64,000 nucleotides of DNA from Cloeon dipterum (lineage: Eukaryota > Arthropoda > Insecta > Ephemeroptera > Baetidae), in contig NC_088788.1 of the NCBI RefSeq assembly GCF_949628265.1, positions 6,634,001-6,698,000 on the forward strand. The letters run 5' to 3'. The notes beneath the pieces were generated by a model that was given only the letters and a program-made list of their open reading frames with translations, did no database searches and had not been told where the DNA came from. The first letter of the stretch is position 1. Every line of letters starts with the position of its first letter. Shown in pieces: positions 46,512 to 57,079 of the stretch. The position numbers and the translations under genes were made by a program.

Positions 46512-48704
46512 TTAGAACTGTGCCGGGAGGGGTTCAGCCCTGGTTGGGAGGATTCCCCAAAAGCCAACACCACTCCTGATGAAGTGGGCCCTGGAGCCTA
46601 CCAGGATCACGATCTCCTTGGCACGGCTGATCAGAACATTGACCCTGTTTGGCTCCCTCAAGAAGCCCACCCCATGATCACGCGCGTTGTCTTCTCCACG
46701 GTCGCTTCGTACCAGTGACACCACAATTACAGGCCGCTCCTGGCCTATCACCTCGTCCGCAGTGAAGACAGTGATGTCACGGGGGAGCTTCTCCCGGAGC
46801 ACCGCCACCTGAAACATAGACGAAGAATTATCAACATTGCACCACTAGTTACAATTCGGCACACAACATACCTGCTTACGGTACGGTGCAAGCACCGTAA
46901 CCTGTTGGGGGGGGATGCACCGGCACAGCGAGTCCACCACGGACACCACAGCGTCGGCTTCCACTACGTTGAAGAGGGACCTGGTGAGGGGGTCGCGTTG
47001 CATTGCACCATCAATGTCCACCCAGCGGATGGCGCTCTGGTTCGCGTCGAGTCCCAGTCTCTCCAGCCCGAAACGCAGCAGCAGCAGGCTGTTGGAGGGG
47101 AGGCTAGCTGGGCCAGGGATCTGAAATGCAAAACAAAAGTCATAACAAAACAGTCACTCGAGCATGTCATGCTTACCATCAGTCCGTTGTAAAACAGGCA
47201 GGAGACCTCCCTCACCAACTTCTCGTGGGCCCGATAGTTGAGACGCAGCATCACACCAAGCCCCTCCTTCGGCCTCAATCTGAAACATGATTAGGTAATT
47301 ACCGTTCCATCCAGCCTCAATGCTACTTACCCATCATCCTCGAAGAATCCACTGTCGGCGGCCAAATCGAACAGACTGTACTTGCCATGCATGCTTTCGG
47401 CCACCTTGCTGAAACAGCGTGGCCGAAGCTGCTTCCGGTCCCCGGCAAGCACAGTCTGCACAGGCTCTCCATTCGCCGTCAGAGCCGCAAAGGCCTCTCC
47501 CAGCTTGATGTAGGCTGCCTCGTCCAGCTGAAAAAAAAATGAAATGTAATCAAAACAAAATTGTACAATTGATTAAAACTTACCAGCAACAGAAGGGGCG
47601 GTGGATTCCTCTCACCAAGGGTCAGCCCGATGCGAGCAATGGCGATGGGGGTCCCGATGACCACGCTGGTGGTGATGAGGTGTTGCATCCGGGAAGCTCG
47701 CTGCGAGATGTCTCTGAGGGGGTCGGTCCCCTTCACGTGCTCATGCTCCGAGTAGAGGCGCACCAGTTGCTCGCTCCTCATTCCCAACCGCAACAACCTT
47801 TCGGCGGTCGACCGAACCCCCAGGTTGGACGGGACCACGTAGTAGATGCTGAAAACAAAGGAAAATCAATTAGTTAACAAGTTACACAAACCAATAAGAT
47901 CTCACAGAGCGTCAAGTGTCCTCTTCTCCTTGTGGTGGGTAGCCAACTGAAGCACGACCTCGTCCAAGGTTGCGGATTTTCCCGTTCCTGGGGGGCCGAC
48001 CAGCAGGTATGGGACGTGGGGCCGCCTGTGCTCCAGGATCTCCACCACAGCCCTCCTCTGCTCCTGGTTGAGCATCTCGTCCATGAATCCCTCTCCTCGC
48101 TTCAGCGCTGCAAGATGGTGGTCGTCAACCTGCGGCAGAAACAATTGGGTCAGTAAAGCTATCAACACACAATCAAAGTGATTTCTCACCAGTGGGATGC
48201 CGCACTCCTTTGTTCCCAAGCCACCTCCCTGGAAGTAGTCGGCAAGGGCACTCAATCCATCGACGGAGCCGGTGACCCTAAGACGGTGCCCCACCAAGGT
48301 TGGCAGGAACTGCAGGCGGCACCGCTGGTTCCACAGGGCAACAAGGAGCTCCCGGTCCAACAGCTTGGCTCCGTCACCCTCGGTGAGCGTAACTGTCCCA
48401 CGGTCATGGCTCCTCACCAGCATCTTGCCTGCAGTTGCAACAATTACACCTAAGCAGTCAATTAAAAAAATGATACGTACCACCAACGGGCCTGCCGCCA
48501 ATAACCTCGAGCTGACACCACTCGCCAACAGTTGCTTCGAGGCAGACGTAGACTTCAGGTGTCGGCTCCACTTCCAGTCGTGCCTCCCATACAGCTCGTC
48601 GGTCTGGTCGGCCTTGGTCAATGCATGTCACCTTGGCAATGCCACCAGCTCTGTCCAGGAGGGTCTCCAGCTTCGCGAGGTCGAGGTACAGGCCGGTGAT
48701 GACG
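46512..48704 (-). CDS. Superfamily 1 helicase, UPF1/MOV10 type
   Basis: An ATP-driven nucleic-acid helicase. Eight exons are visible (about 48,704-48,485, 48,428-48,190, 48,129-47,908, 47,850-47,584, 47,529-47,331, 47,278-47,177, 47,120-46,874, 46,808-46,512). Motifs in order: Q-like LNQEQRRAVVEIL, Walker A GPPGTGKS (about 47,975-47,998), Walker B LDEAAY, motif III GDRKQLRP, motif IV RLNYRAHEKL, motif V TADEVIGQERP followed by VIVVSLVRSD, and motif VI EPNRVNVLISRAK. All are intact. This pattern belongs to SF1B helicases such as UPF1, IGHMBP2 and MOV10/Armitage. The first exon seen starts at an acceptor, so the N-terminus is upstream, either in the terminal array or in the small gene at 51.1-51.8 kb. 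A role in element replication or RNA handling is inferred. Confidence 0.88.
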
Positions 48705-48821
48705 CTGGAGAAAAACAATTATTTCAAAAGGATACCACAACAATCGTTTCCCCACATATCATACATCCCCCGCAAAATGAAAATTGCTCAGCAACCATTT
48801 CAGCTACCACCTAAATGCACA

Positions 48822-48825
<4 letters not shown>

Positions 48826-48860
<35 letters not shown>
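48826..48860. repeat. (CA)n microsatellite
   Basis: About 17 CA dinucleotides between the helicase and the right array. Confidence 0.95.
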
Positions 48861-48861
<1 letters not shown>

Positions 48862-49050
48862 ACATTGGCACACTGGGTTAAATCATTTTCAGCAAATCGT
48901 ACAGGAGTAAAACAATTTCACATTTCCACCTGCTAAACGTTAGGTCACGCAGAAAAGCATTACCACTCAGTCGGTCAACCACAAGCAAAAGGAACACCGC
49001 AGGCAAGCACACCGGGAGGGCACGCTGCTATCGAACAGCTCGTACTAACC
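48861..49050. other. Spacer between helicase and right array
   Basis: There is no exon I can support. On the minus strand this is the intron-like stretch after the innermost array exon, whose donor would be GGCAGG followed by GTTAGT near 49,048. Confidence 0.4.
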
Positions 49051-50934
49051 CTGCCTTCCTCCCAACTCCTTCGCCACCCAGCTCGGTCGCCAACCACTCT
49101 CCAACTGCCAGCTTCGAGGTGTTTGGCGGCTAGCAGGGCGCCCAGGGCAACCGCCTCTCACTGCAGCATGCCCCAGAGGTGCTCCTGGGGACTCCCAGCC
49201 TTGGCAAGGCTGCTGGCGGGGCGTCTCAGACTGCCTGCTGCACCTCTCGTGCCACCGTCTGGACTCTCACATGCCTGAAATCAAAGTGAATCAGTCACAG
49301 CGCACAAAAAACACAACATGGCGCAATAAGGAAGGCCACAGCTGAATGCCAAACACATTTTGCACATGCAAAACAGTTTTCACTCACCCCACACGCAGAC
49401 AACTCCGTCGCCACCCAGCTCGGTCGCCAACCACTCTCCAACTGCCAGCTTCGAGGTGTTTGGCGGCTAGCAGGGCGCCCAGGGCAACCGCCTCTCACTG
49501 CAGCATGCCCCAGAGGTGCTCCTGGGGACTCCCAGCCTTGGCAAGGCTGCTGGCGGGGCGTCTCAGACTGACTGCTGCACCTCTCGTGCCACCGTCTGGA
49601 CTCTCACATGCCTGAAATCAAAGTGAATCAGTCACAGCGCACAAAAAACACAACATGGCGCAATAAGGAAGGCCACAGCTGAATGCCAAACACATATTGC
49701 ACATGCAAAACAGTTTTCACTCACCCCACACGCAGACAACTCCTTCGCCACCCAGCTCGGTCGCCAACCACTCTCCAACTGCCAGCTTCGAGGTGTTTGG
49801 CGGCTAGCAGGGCGCCCAGGGCAACCGCCTCTCACTGCAGCATGCCCCAGAGGTGCTCCAGCCTTGGCACGGCTGCTGGCGGGACGTCTCAGACTGACTG
49901 CTGCACCTCTCGTGCCACCGTCTGGACTCAGACATGCCTGAAATCAAAGTGAATCAGTCACAGCGCACAAAAAACACAACATGGCGCAATAAGGAAGGCC
50001 ACAGCTGAATGCCAAACACATTTTGCACATGCAAAACAGTTTTCACTCACCCCACACGCAGACAACTCCGTCGCCACCCAGCTCGGTCGCCAACCACTCT
50101 CCAACTGCCAGCTTCGAGGTGTTTGGCGGCTAGCAGGGCGCCCAGGGCAACCGCCTCTCACTGCAGCATGCCCCAGAGGTGCTCCAGCCTTGGCACGGCT
50201 GCTGGCGGGGCGTCTCAGACTGACTGCTGCACCTCTCGTGCCACCGTCTGGACTCTCACATGCCTGAAATCAAAGTGAATCAGTCACAGCGCACAAAAAA
50301 CACAACATGGCGCAATAAGGAAGGCCACAGCTGAATGCCAAACACATATTGCACATGCAAAACAGTTTTCACTCACCCCAACACGCAGACAACTCCGTCG
50401 CCACCCAGCTCGGTCGCCAACCACTCTCCAACTGCCAGCTTCGAAGTGTTTGGCGGCTAGCAGGGCGCCCAGGGCAACCGCCTCTCACTGCAGCATGCCC
50501 CAGAGGTGCTCCTGGGGACTCCCAGCCTTGGCAAGGCTGCTGGCGGGGCGTCTCAGACTGCCTGCTGCACCTCTCGTGCCACCGTCTGGACTCTCACATG
50601 CCTGAAATCAAAGTGAATCAGTCACAGCGCACAAAAAACACAACATGGCGCAATAAGGAAGGCCACAGCTGAATGCCAAACACATATTGCACATGTAAAA
50701 CAGTTTTCACTCACCCCACACGCAGACAACTCCTTCGCCACCCAGCTCGGTCGCCAACCACTCTCCAACTGCCAGCTTCGAGGTGTTTGGCGGCTAGCAG
50801 GGCGCCCAGGGCAACCGCCTCTCACTGCAGCATGCCCCAGAGGTGCTCCAGCCTTGGCACGGCTGCTGGCAGGACGTCTCAGACTGACTACTGCACCTCT
50901 CGTGCCACCGTCTGGACTCTGACATGCCTGAAAA
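49051..50934 (-). repeat. Right terminal exon-intron array, six units
   Basis: Inverted counterpart of the left array: units of about 326-337 bp on the minus strand, exon-like blocks starting at about 50,934, 50,600, 50,262, 49,935, 49,609 and 49,272, each preceded by a TTTGATTTCAG-type acceptor and followed by a GTGAGTG donor. The outermost unit has a different upstream sequence (a CA-rich tract). Some units are 213 bp and open in the frame starting ACQSPDGGTRG or ACESPDGGTRG; others carry the 10-bp insert and lose that frame. The array reads inward, towards the helicase gene. Confidence 0.85.
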
Positions 50935-50944
50935 TAAATCCATT

Positions 50945-50975
50945 CGGACACACATACACACACACACACTCACAC
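50945..50975. repeat. CA-rich microsatellite
   Basis: Interrupted CA repeat just outside the outermost unit of the right array. Confidence 0.85.
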
Positions 50976-51098
50976 ATCTGGGAAAAGAACAATTGGTTAT
51001 ATTATAATTAAACAAATTATGCTGCATGCCTCCAGACATCCTTCAATCACCTGCCAGGTAAAGAAACTGAAAGTACAACCCTTCGTCTACAATCCTAC

Positions 51099-51794
51099 CT
51101 TGGCAAGAGCATTGATCGATCCCCACGGAATACCCAATTTTCGATCCCTAGCAGATTCAGGTGATCTTCGTACCTACATAACACCATTCATGTCTTTTAA
51201 AATTGAAATACGTCTCCCATGACCACTTACGAATACTCCAGTTCCGATTCGGCATCCTTTACGTACGCCGGAATCATTGCCAAATCGTGCATCCTAATGC
51301 TACGGCGCGATACAAATAGATGCCGGCCCTCGTGCGTTGTCCGGACCCTGGAATCCAGGGTATGATATTGGTTTTGTCTTTCTCGGCACCTCCGGTTCAG
51401 ATCGCGGTAGCCCTGCTGGCTTTCCGGGAGCCGCCTGAAACGATTTAGCATGCTAAATAACCCACCCATCTACAAATACATTCCATCTACTTACATTCCC
51501 AAACCGGACCCCTCGATTTTCCCAATCTGCACTGCAGAAAAACAACCAGGGAGCACCTGTAAACATTCCAAAACCAATGTCACCCTTCAATTACTAACCT
51601 CCATCAGCTAATACACTACAAACAGCATGCAAATAATCAGGGACAACACTTACCGCACTGAAACCAGGCAGCCGCTCGTTCGCGCATCGCCTCTTGTCCA
51701 ACTCATCCTTCTGTATCGCGTCCTTCACACGACTCAGGTCGAACCTCCAGTCCAGGGAGCACTGATCACGCCCGTTTTCCATTCCAAAAAGCAC
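51099..51794 (-). CDS. Small right-end gene, possibly the helicase N-terminus
   Basis: Four exons with good splice sites join in frame: from an ATG at 51,794 or 51,782 (MENGRDQCSLDWRFDLSRVK) to about 51,655, a short exon ending near 51,500, about 51,436-51,231, and 51,151-51,099. The product is about 150 residues, rich in Arg and charged (RDLNRRCRERQNQYHTLDSR; RHLFVSRRSIRMHDLAM). The last exon ends in a donor (GCCAAG followed by GTAGGA) rather than a stop, so the transcript should continue into the array or the helicase; its phase 0 fits the outermost array exon. I recognise no domain. It may be the N-terminal part of the helicase or a separate small protein. Confidence 0.5.
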
Positions 51795-51799
51795 TCAAA

Positions 51800-52086
51800 A
51801 CACACGAAATAATAAAAAATGCACCCGCACGCGGTCTAAAAACGCTGACAACGAAGCACAAAATGGTGGTGCGGATGCCGATGCTCAGTTGTTTCAGCGA
51901 TGCAGCACCCACCTCCAACTCGGTGATCCCGTATAAAAAAACCGGTTACGATTATTGCGCAACGGTTCTTCCGGCCGGTGAACGCGTCGCGAACCGAAAT
52001 AGTAGCTCCGCCCAGTACCGCCCCACCACAGGCCACGCCTAAGTGCTGCCAACCTAAGAAATCGTTTGTTTATGTATTTTTCGCGT
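51800..52086 (-). promoter_or_regulatory. GC-rich promoter candidate at the right end
   Basis: A GC-rich stretch (for example CCGGCCGGTGAACGCGTCGC) upstream of the small right-end gene, between it and the 15-bp motif cluster. It probably drives the leftward transcript through the small gene and array into the helicase. Confidence 0.4.
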
Positions 52087-52212
52087 GATGCCATAAGTGA
52101 CTGTCACTTATAGCATCTTTTCCGTCACTTATGGCATCTTTGATAGGATGCTATAAGTGACAGAATTTTAACAACAGATGCCACAAGTGACAGAAATGAT
52201 GCTATAAGTGAC
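52087..52212. promoter_or_regulatory. Cluster of six 15-bp motifs, candidate recombinase sites
   Basis: Copies of GTCACTTATRGCATC or its reverse complement lie at 52,087-52,101 (rev), 52,103-52,117 (fwd), 52,124-52,138 (fwd), 52,147-52,161 (rev), 52,177-52,191 (rev, one variant base) and 52,198-52,212 (rev, part of the right terminal repeat). Copies 1 and 2 face each other across 1 bp. Copies 3 and 4 face each other across an 8-bp spacer (TTTGATAG), the geometry of a loxP/FRT-type core. A recombinase-binding role is inferred. Confidence 0.7.
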
Positions 52213-52226
52213 ACTACTCAAATACT

Positions 52227-52979
52227 GGAATATTTTGTGATCTACTTATAGGAAAGGATTTCAATATGATTTTACAGAATGAAACGTGTTTTTTAAGGGT
52301 GTATTGGAACGATTTCTGTATTTTTATTTGCAACATTTCCTTACATTGTAAACTATCAATTCACTAGGAATACGTAAAACCTCGCTAAAATATTCAGTTG
52401 AAAGAACAAAAACTGAGTTCAAGGTTTGGCTGAATCATAAAAATCATGTGCATTAAAAAGTTCACAGGTTATTTGTACACACAAGTGGGTAGCCACTTGG
52501 CGCTGCACGCGCCCAGAAAATTTCTGTATTTTTATTTCCATCTTTTTCTTAAATTGTACAATATCTATTCACTAAGTAAGATTACGTAAAATCTTGATTC
52601 GCTAAAATGTTCAGTTGTAAAAAACAAAAACTAAGTACAAGGTTTGGCTAATTCATAAAAATCGTATGCATACAAAGTTCAAAAGTTCAAAAGTTTATGT
52701 ACATATACATGGATTGTTTGTGTACCAACCTATTTCGTGTCTCTTTGGTACATACTTTTGTCTAATTTCAAGTTTCTAATTTTAATTCGCTTGTCCATTA
52801 CACGATATTTTTGGACGCACTTTAAAAGTAAAGAGGCTGCGTTATTGCAGTATTCCTGCAGACCCATTGCGGTATAAATGTCTGCAGGGCAGTTACAGGG
52901 AGTTATAATGTTTTTGATTGAACGATTGTCCATATATTGGCTCTTCTCATGAGAATTCACCTGTTTTTCCTATGTTACA
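52227..52979. other. Gene A 3' flank, right of the giant element
   Basis: Host AT-rich DNA. It matches 59,310-59,650 downstream of gene D (GGAATATTTTGTGATCTACT at the start). Two internal segments (about 52,290-52,470 and 52,510-52,690) are degenerate copies of each other. On the minus strand, remnants of the last zinc-finger segment of the family are readable between 52,730 and 52,960, beyond the gene A stop. Confidence 0.5.
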
Positions 52980-55900
52980 TTATGGACGGTTGGGGCATTC
53001 GTGGGAGTCTAATCTGCTCGTGTAAACTACCTTCCCACAATAAATGCATTTTTTTACCTGATTTGGCACGTCCTCTCCTAATGGGCCCACTAAGGTATTT
53101 GAATCGTGGTCCAAATGAAGCTCAACTGCACAATTGTGCAAATTTGATTGTAGATGAGCGATGAGGGAATCACTGGAAATCTCACAGATCACACAAAAGC
53201 CTTTTATGTCGGGTGATTTCTCAAGTTTTCTGGCATCATATATCAGTTGATATGGGTGATCAAGTTGAGGTGGGACTGCTCTCTGACCTACGGGTTCCTG
53301 TACATTTTCGTCCATTGAGGCTGCACAGGCACCAGCTGTTTCAGGATTTAAATTGCCTGCTTCGACTTGCATGTGTGGATGTTGATATCCAGTGGGTATT
53401 GGGATAATTGTCAGTCCTCCGTAATTCTGAGGTCGTGGAACCGTTGGTGATGAAGGAACTCCACCAGTTAGAAGATCAGACTTTCTTGGGGTAGCAGGTC
53501 TAGATGCTATTGGATCTCCAACGGTTGGCTGGACTGTTCCCTGCCTTTTGGATTGCTGATCATTTTGAAATTCCAATGAAGTTGCACCAATAGAAAAATT
53601 AGACCTCCACAGGGTAGCAGGTCTAGACACTTTTGGATCTTCAACGGTTGGCTGGACTGTTCCCTCCTTTTGGTAATGCTGACGTCGTGGACCCATTGGG
53701 GATGAAGGAACTCCACCAATAGGAGAATCAGACTTCCTTGCGGTAGCAGGTCCAGATGCTTTTGGATCTTCAACGGTTGGCTTGACTGTTCCCTCCTTTT
53801 CGTAATGCTGAGGTCGTGGACCCAATGGGGATGAAGGAACTCCACCAATAGGAGAATCAGACTTCCTTGCGGTAGCAGGTCTAGAGGCTTTTGGATCTCC
53901 AACGGTTCGCAGGACTGTTTCCCGCTCTTGGTAATGCTGAGGTCGTGGACCCATTGGGGATGAAGGAACTCCACCAATAGGAGAATCAGACTTCCTTGCG
54001 GTAGCAGGTCCAGATGCTTTTGGATCTTCAACGGTCGGCTGGACTGTTTCCTCCTTTTGGTGAGGCTGACGTCGTCGACCCCTTAGGGATGAACGAACTC
54101 CACCAGTTAAAAGATCAGACCTACTTAGGGTAGCAGGTCTAGATACTATTGGATCTCCAACGGTTGGCTGGACTGTTCCCTGCCTTTTGGATTGCTGATC
54201 ATTTTGAAATTCCAATGAAGTTGCACCAATAGAAAAATTAGACCTCCACTGGGTAGCAGGTCTAGACTCTTTTGGTTTGACCAGGGTTGCTCGCTGATGT
54301 TGTAATGCTGATGAGGATGCAGAAGCTCCACTAGTAGAAGGGAGACTAGGATGTCTTGGGGAGGCAAACCTAGTTGCGAATTTAGTAGGTGGCGGGATAA
54401 TGTTGGTCTGGCTATCAGGGGGTCGCATTAGACGATTTACATTGGTGTCGCCTGAAACAGGAGAACAAAATGAATTGTATTATTCCTGCGGTTAAATTTA
54501 ATATAGTACATATTGGAACTAACAAGAGAATTTTATTATTTAGCTGTATTTTTTCTAAATATCGATTCGCATTATAATTGAGCTTTTAATTGCAAGGGAA
54601 AAAGCTAGAAAATTTGAACGCTCGCCAGCATCAGAAAACTATAAAAAAATGTGAAGCATTATTAAATTCAATATTTCCAAGCATTATATGCTGGTTAAAT
54701 CGCAATATCTTTAATGGTAAATAGTTTTTCTGGATTCAAAAAGTTACTTGGCTCACTGCTTTATTAAAGATTTTTTATGGCGTGAACTTACCACTCTGAG
54801 TGCTCTGCGATGAACGTTTGCGATTTTCACTGGTGAAAGATTCTGGTTTCCGACCCGAGGAAAGTGTACTCGGTAGCGACAAATCTTCAGAACCTAAAAA
54901 AGTTAATTAATGCATTAAAATTCCAGCTTTCCAGCCGACAAAATGGCCACAAAAACACGAAAATAAAGTATATGCTTCACTCAAAAATAAAATTTTTAAT
55001 ATAACAACTAGGCCATAGTATTTCATTTAAAATAGATTGCCACGTTGCGATTTTTCGAATCAGCCAATCCATTACAGACTTATTTGCAACCCCCATTATT
55101 TATTGCGACGCCATCACTGCTCAGGGGTTAGAAAAGAGCATAGTGATCAAGGGATTTGAAAATTTTACAGTAAATTTGGCCAGGATTTAGTTCAAATATT
55201 TTTTGACATCTGACTAACAAGTAATATTGGTTTATCGCTAAAAGAACCAAACACTACTGGCCGTCCTTATTGAAGATTATTAATGACGTAAACTTACTTC
55301 CCTGAGTGCTTTGCGTTAAAAGTTTGCGATTTTCACTGGTGGAAGATTCCGATTTCCGACCCGCGGCAAGTGTTTTATCAGATCTTCTTGTTTGATTACT
55401 CATATCTGGACGAGGGGAAGAAGCAAGCAAACTCGGTAGCGACAAATCATCAGAACCTAAAAAAAAATAATTCTGCATTCAAATTCCTGCTTTCCAGCCG
55501 ACAAAATAGCTACGAAAACACCAAAATAATGTATATGCGTCACTCAAAATTAACATTTTTAATATAACAACTAGGGCATAGTATCTTATTTAAAACATAC
55601 TGCCACGTTGCGATTTTTCGAATCAGCCAACCCATTACAGACTTAAATACAGCCCCCATTATTTATTGCGACGTCATCACTGCTCAGGGGTTAGAAAAGA
55701 GCATAGTGATCAAGGGATTTGAAAATTTTACAGTCAATTTGACCAGGATTTATTCCAAATATTTTTTGACATCTGACTAAAAAGTAGTATTGGTTTATCG
55801 CTAAAAGAACCAAACACTACTGGCCGTCCTTATTGAATATTTTTAATGACGTATACTCACCTCTCTGAGAGCTTTGACAAGGAATGGATGATGAGATGGT

Positions 55901-57030
55901 GCGATTCTCACTCTCTGAAGACTCTGGTCCCAAGTAGTGGTCTATTAATTGTGCCATATTCATTGACATTTCATCAGCTGCTGACTCTGTTCTGTCAGTC
56001 TCGAAATCCAAACTGTCAGCTATAGATAGGGAAGCGATCGACATAACATCGGAACCTGTAAAAAAATTTTAATGAACTGTTGGAATTTCATTCTAGCTTT
56101 CCATCCAGCTATAAAATAACATTTGAGACATTCACAACTTTATTACTTAAAACAAATTTCCAATAGCTTTTTTTAATCAGCTAACACGAATTATACAGAC
56201 CTGCCTCACTGAGTGAATCAACAGATTTCATTGATCTTGTGTCCACATTATCGTTTTCCACATTGCTCCCAAAGTCAGGAGAAGGAGCAGGCGCATATGG
56301 AAGCGAGTTATTATTATCAGGAGCTGTAAAAAACCACATTATGCACTGTTACCACATTACATTCAAGCATTATCCTTCCAGTTTTAAAATAGATTTTGCG
56401 TCATTTCACAAATATACAGATTGCCATTGCTTTTTATAATCGGCTTGCACGAATTTTACAGACCCATATTTATATTGTGACATCGTCACTGCTTTGGGCA
56501 CTGGCGGGAGGGGGGTAGGAGCCATAGTTAAGGATTTGATCATTTTTAAGTTATTGGGATTGGGATGCCTCTTGAAACTTTCTTTTTATATTCAGACATC
56601 TGACAAATAAACAGTTATGATTAAAATTAAATTTTGGTCTCACTAGAGAATTCTAATTTTCGCTATCAAATTTATTTTCTGGTTTCCAAATTAACAGGCT
56701 GTCTGTTCTGAAGATTTTCATGATTTAAACTTACCGCCATGTACACGATCCCTCGGTAAAGACATTGAACGGTAGGGATTCTCACTGGTGGACGATTCTG
56801 GTCTCTTGCCACAGGAATTTCTTCTTACCCCTTTGGTTTTATCAATTGGCGGTGATTTTGGTTTTTCAGCATCGTTTTTCGCTTTGCTCTCATCACTAGA
56901 TTGGCCATGTTCGGGGAATGCGTGCTCTTTCTTTCCAGATTTATCAGCCATTTTTCTGAGAAATAGAAACGATTTACACAACATTATTAGTAGATTTATT
57001 CCTGAGCCTCTCATATTGGTATTTACCAGC
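52980..57030 (-). CDS. Gene A: Ser/Pro repeat protein with one to two zinc fingers
   Basis: Exons on the minus strand: 56,956-56,735 (MADKSGKKEHAFPEHG), about 56,326-56,200, about 56,056-55,862, 55,457-55,297, 54,894-54,793 and the last exon 54,451-52,980. An N-terminal Cys module remnant is readable just upstream (about 57,075-57,028; CITCWRIMNSCNNRFC, C-x2-C-x6-C-x4-C), but I find no ATG for it, so translation probably starts at 56,951 and lacks the module. The last exon has a Ser-rich lead, six to seven 43-residue units (core ARKSDSPIGGVPSSP) and then FCVICEISSDSLIAHL and CIYCGKVVYTSRLDSHEC before a TAA at 52,980. Finger sequence continues past this stop in degraded form, so the C-terminus is shortened relative to genes D and E. 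Function unknown. Confidence 0.65.
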
Positions 57031-57079
57031 AAAACCTGTTATTGCAAGAATTCATAATTCTCCAACAGGTAATGCAATT

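Larger units (their letters stand above)
27545..52219. mobile_element. Giant (about 24.7 kb) tyrosine-recombinase-type DNA element with cargo genes
   Basis: The bounds are 22-bp terminal inverted repeats matching at 19 positions (27,545-27,566 and 52,198-52,219), both containing GTCACTTATRGCATC. A 4-bp TACT lies outside each end (27,532-27,535 and 52,223-52,226), a possible target duplication. The empty site can be read in the paralogous spacer at 59,280-59,345, where the flanks are continuous. Inside are inward-facing tandem arrays, a DNMT1-like gene, a satellite, two BEN-like genes, a tyrosine-recombinase-like gene, an SF1 helicase and a small end gene. Base composition is distinctly more GC-rich than the flanks, and many introns are only 55-65 bp. 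I see no polymerase, capsid, reverse transcriptase or DDE integrase. Genes look open throughout, so the copy seems whole. Confidence 0.8.

Noticed and set aside
27545-52219. Polinton/Maverick or other virus-like element
   Set aside because: No polymerase B, retroviral-type integrase, packaging ATPase, protease or capsid gene is visible, and the recombinase is of tyrosine type.
27545-52219. Helitron
   Set aside because: The helicase is SF1B of UPF1/MOV10 type, not Pif1-like with a Rep domain, and the element has inverted termini.
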